Below are positions 46,474 to 58,519 of a stretch of DNA of 64,000 nucleotides, piece after piece. A program made the translations under genes and the position numbers. Below the pieces are notes generated by a model. It was given only the letters and a program-made list of their open reading frames with translations. It was not told the origin of the DNA and did no database searches. The stretch comes from Branchiostoma floridae (lineage: Eukaryota; Chordata; Leptocardii; Amphioxiformes; Branchiostomatidae), in the NCBI RefSeq assembly GCF_000003815.2, contig NC_049997.1, positions 4,389,456 to 4,453,455 on the forward strand, in the 5' to 3' direction. Each line of letters starts with the position of its first letter. Position 1 is the stretch's first letter.

Positions 46474-49400
46474 AGTTTTAAAGTCTTAAAAACATTATTT
46501 GAGAGAAAGACATTTTAGGAGCAAATGTTATTTCTAATAGTATTGATAGTCTGCTAACTATTATGTTCTAGTAGCAGATTTTCAATGTTTTGTTTTTGTC
46601 CGCAACTTGCCGTTTGTAGACTTTCCTTCTGTAAGGAAACGATATCTATTCTTTATCATGTTAACGACCTGATTTTGAAAGGAAAACAAGATCGATAATT
46701 TGTCACGTTAAACTACCAGGTGATCAAATAAAGTTGCCTACAACGTATTTTTCTCATCGGTCAAATTTCAAGTCAAATATTCCACCACCATTGGACCTGT
46801 GGGGGTCTTGGTTACTGATCAAACACTTAAAACCGCAAGAAAAGAAAGAGAAGTTGCCTAATGTTACGTCCAAGTTACACGCCTACTTGAGTTCGTATCG
46901 AACCCTACTTGACTTCGACACGCAGTCGTGTTTGTGTGATTGCGTTCTTGTTTTTGTCGCGGTTTTGAACTCACTGCGCTGTTGCATTTGTCGTATGTCG
47001 TCGTGCGATTTTGATGTTGTAGGATTTCTAAGCAGGCTGTCGCAGAACGAACCACTGACAAGGATCCCAAACAGCATTTTTTGTACCAAGACAGTTGAAC
47101 TTTGCAGGAGACGTACATTTTTGTCCTTCGAAATTCCCTAAGTTAGCGAACGTACGACGATCGCAAGACTTATGTGACGCGCCCTTAGCACTGAATTCCA
47201 CCTAAATATTCTAAGAAACATTACGGATGATTATTCAAACTATTCGCTGTTGTAAAGTAGGAATTTCTCAAATGATAGTCTTTGAAAATTCTTGTGGCTT
47301 GTAAAAATATATATAGTTGTATGTGATTTCTGAAAACTGTTAAGAATTGCCAACTAGAAACAATAGGGAAAATAGGAAGTATTGTCGAAGGCAGTTAATC
47401 CCCTAGCCCAGCAGAGAATGTAACCTTTAGAACTTGAGTACTGTCAAAACTGATATACAACAAGAAAAAACAGCATAAGCCTCTAAAAAGACCAACACGT
47501 TGAGTACACTAAGGATGATAGCGGCTACGCATGGCATTTCCAAATTTTTCTCATGTGTTCCGTTGAAAAGATTTCATTCCTATCTACCTATAGCATTCTC
47601 CTCTCTTGCAAAAAAGATGTTGATACTTACTTAAACGATGAGTTTAAAGAATTTTGAGAGTATTGTTTAGACTTTTAACTGAGGATAGTCGCGTTGCATT
47701 CTCTATATATGCGTTATGTACTTCCATCACAGTCCAGCGATTTTGTAAGGAGGATATAAACGTATTCTACGGTCTCAAGATCAAGTTTGCCAGCAGATTT
47801 CATACATAGACATAAAAAAGTATTCTCTGAAAAATGATTATATAGAACAACATGTCTATCTTTATATTCTTACCTTGTAGTAGGTTCCTTTTCGGTCCGT
47901 CTAACGCCATAGCGGTACTCAAAACTCTTGGGTCCTGGGGATTCGTAGGAAATAGCTCTATTTCTATCAATGAAACTTTCACATGCACGAGTGCCGCTCA
48001 AACACTAGTAGCGTTTGCAGTACACACATTTCCTCGGACACCTTTGACGGTAAATGCCTCTTAACGTCCAACCTCAGTGACTAAATCTGCAATCACGGTA
48101 AGATTTCTACGAGTCCTGACCAAACTTTCCTCAGATCCGACGACAGCGAAGGAAAGTGACCAAAAAGTCGTCTGCAAGGCTGACCCCCGTTGGTCGCCCC
48201 TAGCAACGACTCCAATCAAACGTCGCCGCCAATGGTGTCTGGTGACACATCGCGGTTCGGGTTTAACGTTATGTGTTGCAAACTATTGTTTAGGTCCATG
48301 TACCATGAGAGGTTTAATTGACGGTTTAGAGTCAACACCAGCCCATTGTCCCTAGCGGCCTCCCACATTTCTGCAGGGGAAACATTAGGGAGAATGATAC
48401 ACTATTATGTTGGACCGCTAGGGGTCATAGGAGCAACGTCAAAACAAAGGCGCACTGCTTACTTTGCGGCTTAGTTTCTTGAATCTTATTACGAAACTGG
48501 GTTTACTCGGGGTCAGTATACAACCTTGAACTTTTAGGCTTTATAAAAGTTTTTATAACATTTTCAATACAATGTGATATTATCTATGTAGATCATAATT
48601 TCATTGGAGCACATACGGCATGATACTTTCTTTGCAAAGTACATGAACTGGTGATCTAGTGGTTGACTAGATGCTTATGGATTGATTGCATATAGAGTAT
48701 AGAACATATAGGTCCTGCGCCAGCTATGAACGCCCCCTGACGGAATTAAAACAAAGTACAAATTTCGACAATGTGTTCAACAGTTACGAGTTTATATCTA
48801 CCATTTACCAAACAATCAAAGTCAGGGCGCCAACATTGAAAACTACACAACCTTACTGTTGCAGTCCCTAGCACAAAGTTGTAATGTCAATGAGCAATGT
48901 AATTTTAAACGGACTGGAAAAGCTACAAAATGTTGATATGTTTAGGAAGGTGTTGTTTACGTAACCTACCCAATGAAATGGATACCCTTTACAAAGGGCT
49001 TCCATGTAACTAAGTATGCTCCTCAGTATTGGCAGGGGGGTTACCACGCGTATGTATATGTATGGTTACCTATATTCAAACGGAGTTGACCAAAGTTTGT
49101 CGCCTTGCGTTAGGACGAATACAGGTCCATTTGATGCAGTTCTATGCTAGTTTGCTAGTCGGCGCTCATTCACAGTCCTCATTCACACCTCTTTAAATCA
49201 AGTCACAAGTAACTCGATACAAACAGTTGTACAGAATATCTTTAATCACGTCAAAGTTTTAGTTCGTGAGAACTTGTTTGTTTACATACATATATATACT
49301 ATATTATATAGATAAAAATAACTGCTGCAAATCGAAAAGAATATTCATATCACACAAAACATATAAATCGGTCTCTAAAGTCCAACCCTGAGAAAGTGAT

Positions 49401-50059
49401 ACGAATAGAAATGAAACTAAACAAATTACAATGTCTCTGAACGAAAAACCCATGATATGTTATGCTTGCTCTCAAACTTTATGATGCAATCATATGACGT
49501 CCAAATAACTCTCTTCCATATATGTAGCCAGGAACTATTTTCATGGGTGTAATAAAGTGCTAGCCATTTTCTCTGCTATCTTGTAACATTCTTTTAAATT
49601 GTAGCCTAATCTTTCATAAGTTTCACACCAATTCACGCCCTGTCTTGCTTCCACACGAAACTGTACATTCACAAACTTAAGATACGTTTGACGTATGACT
49701 TTCAAATGCTCTCTGTCATGGAAAAATGTCATTCAAATGTTTTAGATACAAAATAAAACATTTTTAAAGTAAGAATAAGCCGCTTGCAATAACCTTTAAA
49801 GAAATCTTAAGAATAACTTCTTCGATAAGATAAAAGCAATGTCTTAAGAAACATGTAAAATTGGCTCTAGAAAATAGAGTCTGTATTTTCCTGAGGACCA
49901 CACTTCAATATTACTAAGATATTACACTAGAAGTCTATTGCCTATGATAGTCCATAAGAGTCACGGCTTCTGCTCATTCTTATCCAAACGCCGCCTATCG
50001 GAAAATGTTTGAAGTGCACTCATTTCGAATGTCAACGAAACGTGCCACGGGTGTCTGCA
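46474..50059. other. Intergenic DNA and 3' flank of the 385-aa gene
   Basis: One repeat copy at 46980-47060. Two adjacent plus-strand frames at 47852-48064 and 48077-48355 are uncharacterised and not accepted as genes. Confidence 0.4.
46980..47060 (+). repeat. Dispersed GTCGTGCGATT repeat, copy 3
   Basis: TTGTCGTATGTCGTCGTGCG, ATTTTGATGTTGTAGGATTT and CTAAGCAGGCTGTCGCAGAA. This makes the apparent reading frame here a repeat rather than a gene. Confidence 0.58.
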
Positions 50060-52599
50060 TCACCAACCATCTTCAGAGTAAACTGTAGAAGCTGATTTCG
50101 GTCGCAGCCTCTCCCTTTCCCTCAAAGCTTCGTCCGCGGCGTTCCTTTTGAACTCGTCTTCCAACATGGACAAGAAGTTGTTCACCTTTGAGCCCACTTT
50201 CACGATTTCCTCCTTGTGAATTTCTTGCTTGGCGTCATGAGGGTTAACTCGGTCCCAAATCTTGACCACCAGCTTTTCCCGCCTGAGGATTGGAGAGGAA
50301 GGGCGGGAGGACTCGTCTCCGGAAGAGCGGTCGGACTTGACCGATTTCCGCCGCCTGTGTTTCTGTTGGCCCTCCGGTGACGTCCCCGGTCTCCTGTGCT
50401 GTGCGGGAACACGCGTGAAAACCGGCGGGCCGTGTCGAGCATGCGCCGGCGTTGCACTTTGCGTAAATCGTCGGACACTGGGAACTCTTGAAAGAGACTT
50501 ACGTCTTTCGTCCGCTAGTCTCCTCTCTGAGGGCCTCCTTTCCAACGCCCTGTCTGGATTTTCTCCCTGGCCATTTTTTTCCTCTTTATCATCATCACTT
50601 GTTTTCTTGGTGTCATGTTTTAAAGCAGGCTTTGACGTAGCCGCACGGATAGTTGAGTGAACAGACGGAGTCCCGTTTCTATTTCTGTCACCTGCAAAAC
50701 GCACTGACCTTGGCCTCTCCTTCCGAGTCTCATCTCTTTCCACAGGATGATGATCGCCATCTTGGATTTCATCATCCGGGTCCTTTTCGTCGCCATCTTG
50801 GATGTCGGGAGAATCCGGCTCTCCATCAGTGCTTCCGTGTCTCCCCTTCATCTGACGTCCCATGGACTTGGGGACGCGGTTGGTTCTCTTCACGTGGCGG
50901 GAGCCCACGCGATCCCCGTACATGTACAGCGGGGTATCGGTCATGCTAGGCGTGCGGATCCTCGGAGATTCGCGGTGGTCATCCTCTGGTCTCCAACCTT
51001 CTGGACTTATTCCACTAGACTCCTATAGTTAAAAGAAGAAAGAAACAAGCCTGTTTAACACACATGTGTATCAACATACCATGTATATATACTTAACATA
51101 TTATCAAGACTAGGTCATTCATGTCTCACCATAAGTGTATTTAAACTTTAATGGCGGAAAATACTAGGCGAATCACGTATGTGTGTTCTAGCGCAAATTA
51201 ATTACTTGGTAAACACAATAAATACTTACATGTGGACACGAGTTTGCCCATTGCTCCTAAGACCTAAGCAAGTAAATTTTATGGATTACTGTTACAAAAC
51301 ATACCCCACCCCTACCCCACCCCCTTCAACATTGATTTTCACCTGATTCGATGGCGCAAAGACATACGAAATTTCGTTCTAGATCTCTCTCTCTCTCTCT
51401 CTCTCTCGAACCAAAGATGTGGAATATGCACATGTTAAACGCATATCCTTTACTTAAATTACTAAATAAACAACTAGAACAAACAAGAACCAGTAGCCTA
51501 TATACATAGACACAGATACTGTAGTACTGACCTGTATTTTGTTCAGGAGCATGCGCAGTAGACGTATTTCTTGGTTCACGCCGCGCAGGGCGTAGATGTG
51601 TTCCTTTTCCAAAGCACCATACCTGTCAAAAACATACAAATATAAACACGAATACCACACTAAATTGTACTTTTAGGAAGGGGAGGTCGGTTTATAATGA
51701 TGCAGGACATGAAAATACAGCCAGGAAGCCCCAAATCAATTAGATTTGGGACCTCATTATCTACTCACATATAGAACGGGAATTCATACAAATCCATCAA
51801 AACTATCTTAGGAATTAAGATAATAGTTTATTGCGAATTCTTGCCCGAGGGATAATTGCAAGTAACATGAAAGGAAACAAAATAGCGTATAACAGTATAG
51901 AATATGTCTACTCTAGTCTATAAGCTAACTCTAAACTGTAATTTGGTGGGTTCGACTTCTTTTCCTGAGACAGCGGAAGACGAAGGGTCCCACCTATCCT
52001 ATAATGTGTGGGTTCTGTTATGTTAGGAGGAGGTTAGTTTTCTTTTTGTCTGTAAACACGGGGAAATTTTGAAGGAATCTAGTGGCCTCCTTAAAAAGCA
52101 CTTTTCCTTCATGACTGTAGAAGGAACAGTTTGATATAAGATGTGTTTCGTCTTCCACCATGTTTGACGTGCAGTATATACAAGTTGCATATAGTTGCCC
52201 ACGAAGGACTTCGTGCGCCAGTGGACGAGAGGGTGGAGAAGGAAGTGCACACCCCTCCTTCACCTTAAAAACCCATTGAAGTGCACGCCAGGCAGCAGGC
52301 AGACTGAGGTCGCCTTAACACCCCCCCACACCCCACCCCACCCCACCCCACCCCCTGTTTGCCTACCATTGTCTTCGGAGACAGATAGATGCCAACCAAC
52401 CAAATATTATAGACACGAACACACAAACACAGCCAAAAGCATACCCCCATTGGAGGTGAACCTCCTTTCCTGAGGTAATAAGTCTATGACCGCACCTGTT
52501 ATTTAACCGTGCGTTCTCGTTGTTGTTGAGTCGGTACGCCTTCTGGACCCGTAATGACGTCAGCCAGTTCCCGCGGCCTCGACTTGCTGTACCCGTCAT
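50060..52599 (-). CDS. Three-exon coiled-coil protein with basic, disordered tail (385 aa), unknown function
   Basis: Exons are 52599-52496, 51622-51532 and 51022-50060. Donors and acceptors are GT-AG and phases 2 and 0 join in frame. The start ATG (52599-52597) has an in-frame TGA two codons upstream. An acceptor-like site about 13 bases upstream suggests a 5' UTR intron. Residues about 25-65 form a short amphipathic helix or coiled coil (ARLNNRYGALEKEHIY, then RLLRMLLNKIQ). Residues about 135-155 are Asp/Glu-rich with IQDGD twice. About 190-310 is Arg/Ser-rich and probably disordered. The last ~70 residues (KIWDRVNPHDAKQEIHKEE, SKVNNFLSMLEDEF) look helical and constrained. The ARL-R-LE-Y-L-E spacing of the coil recalls vertebrate CCDC190, from memory only. 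No signal peptide or membrane segment is seen. Confidence in the gene structure is high and in family assignment low. Confidence 0.82.
51384..51409. repeat. (CT)n microsatellite in intron
   Basis: A pure CT run of about 25 bases in the intron between exons 51622-51532 and 51022-50060 of the 385-residue gene. Confidence 0.85.
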
Positions 52600-52873
52600 G
52601 GCTCAGCGTCTAAACGTCCAAGGAATCAATAAGAAACTATTAGAAAAATCATACACCTTTTGATACTGGACCACAAACTGAAAATAAATAAATGAAAATA
52701 ATAAGAAAATAATGTTACATACATAAAACCTATTGGTACTGGAATTAGTACAAGTCCTGCAATTTGGTTAGTTTCGCATAACCGTAAATCTCATCGATAT
52801 GACTAACACACGAGTTATGTACAAGCTATGTAAAACAGGACGACAAGGTTTCACCCATTGACCCCAAATGGAC

Positions 52874-52876
<3 letters not shown>

Positions 52877-52906
<30 letters not shown>
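52877..52906. repeat. (TA)n microsatellite
   Basis: About 14 TA units. Confidence 0.9.
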
Positions 52907-52907
<1 letters not shown>

Positions 52908-53099
52908 TCTGTGTTGTCTTTTATTTTTCTGTGGAAGTGCTGGGGTACGATTTTCAACATAACTTAATGTTCTTTATAAAGGCCGGGAGAGGGAGATCTG
53001 CACTATAGAACCTTATGTTAAAAGTTCTAATCAGCGCCCCCGCAAAAAATGAAAGCCAGTGCTGCTAAAGTCAGTGAAGGAGATACTCAAGCCATGGCT

Positions 53100-53640
53100 C
53101 CTCAGATATGGGGCCTCCATTTAACGTCCCATCCAAGAGGACGTCCCTAACCAAAACTCATTTTCATCTGACATGAGTGGAGTGAGGAAATAGGTTTGAA
53201 GTATATTTCCAAAGGGCACAGCATTGGTGTCTAGGGGTGAGTACCGGTACGGCGTACCGATTTTTCTCATTGGACCGGTCCAGAAAAACCGGACCTGAAA
53301 ATATTTTGTGAACCGGATGTTGGACCGATTGGAAAATGAACTGATTATAAGATCAGGCGTTCACACGTTTTGGGGCTTACCGGTCGAGGAAAATAACAAG
53401 AGCGAGGTGGAGTAGAGTCTATAGTCATTTTTAACAAGTTTTACAGCCAGTCGTACAGAGGCAGTTAGTTTTGTAGACTTTTAAAACACCAGTGAGAGTT
53501 GAATACTCCACAAAACTGATTTTTTTTTTATGTAGCGAAATGGACCATTGGAGTATCGTCCATTCACAAGTGATCGTAATGGACCGGACCGGACATGTAC
53601 CTGAATTTTCTGTACCGGTACCTTCTCCTATTGGTGCCTG
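53100..53640 (-). repeat. Diverged SINE-like repeat containing hAT MITE copy 3
   Basis: CATGAGTGGAGTGAGGAAA and AAAGGGCACAGCATTGGTG before the MITE, with TTGGTGCCTG after it, match the B-box-proximal part of the SINE-like family (compare 4290-4345). Strongly diverged. Confidence 0.45.
53232..53630 (-). mobile_element. hAT-like MITE, copy 3 (399 bp, reverse orientation)
   Basis: The termini are TAGGGGTGAGTACCGGTAC and the reverse complement of GTACCGGTACCTTCTCCTA. The flanks are TTGGTGTC (53224-53231) and TTGGTGCC (53631-53638), an 8-bp duplication with one mismatch. The interior aligns with copy 1 in reverse complement. It lies inside a degraded SINE-like repeat between the coiled-coil gene and the BBOX1-like gene. 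Confidence 0.83.
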
Positions 53641-55264
53641 CTACGGACAATCTAAGCTAAAACCGAGAACCCTTCTACTTCATTACAAAAACCGTCACCA
53701 CAAGACCATCGTTATTCTCATGTGTGGTCAAGTTTTGTCAACAAAATGTACGAGACAGAATCATAAACTTTGGTGTTGACGGGAAACATAAGTCCTCAAG
53801 TAAAAACACTCTGGGCTCTTGCTTTGAAAATCGACGATACAGCTTTTATCATCAAGCAAAGTAAAAAGGGTAGTTTTTGCATTACTCCAACATTACGAAC
53901 GGTTATGCCCTTGAAATATAGAAAGGCCGACGTAACTCTCTTCAGATGAGTGCTTTGAGGGTTTGTTGTGGTTAGGAAACGAACCATTTAACATGATGTT
54001 TCTCATACACAAAGGTCAAGTAGTCATAATTTTCGAACAAATATATCACCTTACAGAAAATATTACAAGTACAGTTTCGTCAAACCTTTAAACCATTTGA
54101 AATGCAGAAAAAAATCCTGATTGAAGCGCAAGAAATTTTGTTCTACTGGAAAAAAATAGAAAAGTTAGTGATCGAAAGGTCGCTGTGACAAAGTAGATTT
54201 GGCCACTCTTGATACATTTTTCATTTTCTTTGAGAAGTAAGTTTAAAAAATGTCACAAACGTCCTAACCTATGTATTACGTTTTGTATCAATATCCTACA
54301 AGTTTAAACGCTCTTAAAAGCGAATTTCGGACACCAGACAGGTAAAAGTATGATCATTCAAGGCACATTTTAAGTTTGTGTGGATTTCTAAACCACAAAT
54401 TACAGTTATGTTTGTACCAAACAACAGTACGTCTATTTCGGAACACCCCTCCCCCTCCTAGTATCAAAAAAAGTTCAGACAACGATATGTATACTTACAT
54501 TTTGTTTACTGTAGGGCGCTCCGGGTTAAGACAACGGTATAACAATCCTTAGCCGGCTGCTATACTCGTCCGTACTTGGAAAATCCGTACTAGTTCCCTC
54601 GTAACACATATTTCACTCGAGGAGACTTCTTGTCCTTGACGGTTTTTCAACTGCGTAGTCCAGATGTGTCTTCTTTCTTCACAAGACAAGGCAGATATTA
54701 TAAAAGGTGTCGGTGTGAACTGGTTGCTAGCGGTAATATAACCCTGTTTGGTCATACTACACTGTTTATGTGGGCTCTGTTCCGTTCCGCTATGAAAATG
54801 AAAAGAGAAAGACATCTTGCCGTCATGACTCTTCCACGCTAACTATCATGACGGTTGTTATGGTAGGAAATAGGCCAGAGATCAACGGTTCAGAGACTGT
54901 TAACCATAGGAAAGAGTTGGCTTTCTTTTCGGTAGATATATTGCGGTTGTGTGCTTGGTTGCTATGGCTTTTAGCTCAATCTCTTTCGCTCAAAAATGAT
55001 ACACTACTAAACCACCGACTCCTTGTTTGGAAAGTTTGCTTTGTAATAAGACCCACAGGAAAGGTGGCAGTCTGTGAGACATTGAAACTGTTTTATTGAA
55101 AAAGGAAAGGGAATTTAAACCGACTCTTTTTGTGTGGAGGACGTAATGGTGGATTAAACCAACATGGCGGATCAAAGTGGGCATCTCTGAGGGGGTCGAT
55201 ATAGTTTCAATCTGTCCGATGCAGCGATTGGACAATTATTTGATACGGCCCATATACATATTAG
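53640..55264. other. Intergenic DNA between the coiled-coil gene and the promoter-like cluster
   Basis: No coding sequence or element ends recognised. Confidence 0.4.
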
Positions 55265-55445
55265 CAAACCTCGCGAGAAGCCATTACACAAAATTTTGAA
55301 AATTATCATCCTTTAAAGTGTATAGAAATGTTCAATACGAATTTTTGACGCGTTTTGACTGCTAGGACCATGAATTGGCCTTCCGCATCCTTTGACGTCA
55401 TTGGTGCGCACACTGTTTTCAGTGACGCCGTTCGACCAATGAGAG
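55265..55445. promoter_or_regulatory. Promoter-like motif cluster (CRE, two CCAAT boxes, CGCGAGA)
   Basis: TGACGTCA at 55393-55400 overlaps an inverted CCAAT box (ATTGG, 55400-55404). A forward CCAAT lies at 55436-55440. CCTCGCGAGA is at 55269-55278 and ATGGCGGATC near 55164. These are typical NF-Y, ATF/CREB and TCGCGA-type promoter motifs. The nearest known gene start in a matching direction is the 385-residue gene 2.7 kb away on the minus strand, which has a possible 5' UTR acceptor. The link is inference. Confidence 0.4.
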
Positions 55446-55616
55446 CCGTTCATACAGGCGGTGGTTGACATGAGAGGAAACCCAGGGTGAAGTTACTACA
55501 TGAACACTGACGTAAGAAAGGAGGGTATATTACATAACACATTTATCACGTGCACACGGCGTGTCCAAAGTAGAACTAGGGTCAGCACCCCTATCCGGTG
55601 CTTTTCGCGTCTCAAA

Positions 55617-55872
55617 CTAAGGGCACAACCCGCCGTACGTATACATGCAATTTGTCCGTACGTTTTTTAGGAGGCCATGTCCGCCACGTATTTCTGAAAA
55701 CGTTCTGCAAAGTTTTGCCTGCACGTCAAGTTCTACGGCGTGTCTGCGTGCCCCAAAATCCGTCGGATTCCCTACGAGTTCGTACGTAGGTGGTACTTAC
55801 GTATCCCAAACTATTGCCCACATTGGCATGTAGACAGCACGTATTTGCACGTACGGCGGGTTGTGCCCTTAG
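55617..55872. mobile_element. MITE with CTAAGGGCACAACCCGCC ends
   Basis: CTAAGGGCACAACCCGCCGT on the left is matched perfectly in reverse complement on the right, and TACGTATACATGCAA partly continues the pairing. The 256-bp interior is non-coding and rich in ACGTA / TACGT motifs. No clear target duplication is seen. Confidence 0.8.
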
Positions 55873-55964
55873 CTTCAGCTTCATTTAGGTCATGTTGATT
55901 TGAACATCTTCTTGGAATCTAGCCTTGGTACCGTCCTGAAAGTAGTTCTCTATGGCGTTTATTC

Positions 55965-56300
55965 TACACTATATACAGTCGCTTCTCGCTATGGCACTTA
56001 TAATATTACCATATATTATATACAGTCTTCTCGCTCTGACATTTATCATACACTATATCATACACAGTGGATTCTCTGAAGCGAACATAAGAGCGAACTA
56101 GGAACGTAGAAGTGAACATGGGTACGACTGCCGTCGCTTCTCTCTCTGACATTTATCATTACACTATACACAGTCGCTTCTCGCTCTAACATTTATCATA
56201 CACTATATACAGTCGCTTCTCGCTCTAACATTTATCATACACTATATACAGTCGCTTCTCGCTCTAACATTTATCATACACTTTATACAGTCGCTTCTCT
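55965..56300. repeat. 39-bp minisatellite
   Basis: Consecutive units contain CGCTTCTCGCTCTAAC, ATTTATCATACACTATAT and ACAGT. The last three to four copies are nearly identical; those before about 56150 are diverged and interrupted by a GAAGCGAACATAAGAGCG segment that recurs after the array. Confidence 0.85.
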
Positions 56301-57515
56301 GAAGCAAAGATAAGAGCGAACCACTACCCGGATGGTACCCAGTCTACTTCAACTTAAAAGCCAATACGAGATAAGAACAATTGACAAAAAGGTGCTTTTA
56401 TTATTAGATCTAAGTGTTCAAAAAGGTTGAAGAAATCCCTAAAATGACCATGGTATACCAAATATCTGCTTCTTCATTTTTGTTCGCTCACATCATCTTT
56501 GACCTTGAAATTGACATTGGCATTAATATACTTTTTCCGATATCATTTTTTCAATCTACAGTGTATATTTATCTATTTTTCAGCTGCTTGGTATGTTTCA
56601 CAGTATGATCAAAAACTTATTTTGGTGCGTGCAGATGTCATCCATATTATCAAATCAACATGGCCTTCCGTATTGAGCGTCCGTGGAAAACTAGACAATA
56701 CTGCAAATCAGCTAACTACAGAGAGGTGGCGCTTTCACACGTAAACCCGTAAATGTTAATTAAGCTGATAGACACTGATACAGATTGTGTGATTCTACAA
56801 AACATGACTCTTGGCACGGACAAAAACCAGTCTTTGTCGGACGATTTTTTTCCATTTTGTTGGACAGTTGTCATGGATTTATTCGACATTGGTTAAGATA
56901 ACACACGGTAAACAAATTTGCCGTTTGACAAATAAATTTATCATTTATCAACATATAAAAAAAGAGATAATTACAACGACCATTATAATCCATTAATACA
57001 AAATATTTCATATCCATATTGCAAATTGGATACCTTATTGCACCATCATGTGTTTAATAATAGTATACTATTAGTATATGTTTAAATGTACTTTATGATA
57101 TGAAAAGAAATGTTGTTACATACTAAATGTTCGTCATACCTTTCATACATATGGATGACGATGGAATATTTCTAGCTAAAGATATCAATAAGTAATCACA
57201 TATTAAATCTCAATCCATATCAATTCCGCTCAAAATCGAGTCACATCTGAGATTTTAAAAAGGACTGCCATTCACGAAATTTGTGTGGCTAAAGCACTAA
57301 ATAGCAGACATCAACTGTCAATCACAATTAGCAGCTCAACCAATGATAGCATGACAGTTAACGGTTCGACAAATGAGAGAGTCTATATGCTCGTCAAAAT
57401 TCTTAATTGTCATTGCATTTCTACGTTTTGACGAAGTTGGTCGGGACTTTCGCAAGGCATCAGTCTTCTACCACGTGCAAGGTCAAGGTTCACGTCGCAA
57501 AGAGTGCTGGGTAGG
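56301..57515. other. AT-rich 3' flank of the BBOX1-like gene
   Basis: Very AT-rich. TTTATT at about 56878 reads as AATAAA on the minus strand and is one possible distal polyadenylation signal. Confidence 0.4.
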
Positions 57516-57517
57516 TA

Positions 57518-57982
57518 CCGTCAAACCTGCCCAAGCGACCACCACTTCTTAGCGACCATTTCGACCGGTTTTTCTTTGTCCCAAAATTTTTTCCCATTGT
57601 CGTAAAAATTAAGCGACCTCCTAACAACGTCCATCTGGCCAACGCGACCGCCAAAAATTGGGACCAAATCTCTGTCCATAACGACCGCGTCATTTTCAAA
57701 TCTTGAGGTGTCATAGATTTTCAATGATAACTAGCGTGATTTTGTGCCGAATTCGGCCAGTTTGCGTCTCCTGATTTTGACTACCATTACGATGTTATGT
57801 TCAAAATAAAGATGACGGCGGATGCACGTGCGTGTGCTTGCTATTTGCCATTTAACATAACGGAAACCATTTAAACTATGCATCGAGCATGTTGTGAGTC
57901 GATACTCTTCTAACCGACCACCTGACCAAATCGACCGCTTTTGCCCGGTCCACCGGATAGTCGTCTTGGGCAGATTTGACTG
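57518..57982. mobile_element. Pogo/Tigger-like MITE abutting the BBOX1-like stop codon
   Basis: The left end CCGTCAAACCTGCCCAAGCG pairs with the right end CTTGGGCAGATTTGACTG, and subterminal GCGACCACC / GACCGCTTTTGCCCGGTC blocks are shared. TA flanks both ends (57516-57517, 57983-57984). The right end is only nine bases from the stop codon of the dioxygenase gene, so the whole element should lie in its 3' UTR or immediate 3' flank. Confidence 0.77.
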
Positions 57983-57991
57983 TATCTATTT

Positions 57992-58424
57992 CTAGATCCC
58001 CAGGTCCGTCTTGAGAACGCGCATGCGCGAGTAGATCTCGTCCCAGTCCAGGTAGCCTCCCTGCAGATGGCGGGTCCCGCCGGTTAGACTGTAGGCCAGG
58101 CGGCCGTGCAGGGTGCGGGTGTTGTTAAAGGCGATCATCTCACCTACAATCATAACAAACAGTTACAACAAGGATATAGGAGAATTCTTTTACACAACCA
58201 GCAGGTACTAACATAGCTTACGTTTCGATGTCTCGTCAGAGCTTCTAACTGGAGCGCTTTTGCGGTGAAAAAACCCAGTCCCAAACGTGGCTAAGCTTGT
58301 ACCCCCCCCCCTCGTCAATTTTAGCTACGTTTGGGAAAAAAAACTTAGTATACACAAAAACCATAAAATCATCCGATACATTCGGACTGCTAATTACTAC
58401 GCGTTATGTCTGTCTGTCTGTCTA

Positions 58425-58461
<37 letters not shown>

Positions 58462-58469
58462 TTCTCTCT

Positions 58470-58519
<50 letters not shown>

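Noticed and set aside
46734..47141. 135-codon plus-strand frame
   Set aside because: It overlaps a copy of the GTCGTGCGATT dispersed repeat, and the peptide lacks domains or conserved features.
47852..48355. Two adjacent plus-strand frames (70 and 92 codons)
   Set aside because: No recognisable domain, no consistent splice sites joining them, and peptide composition looks random.
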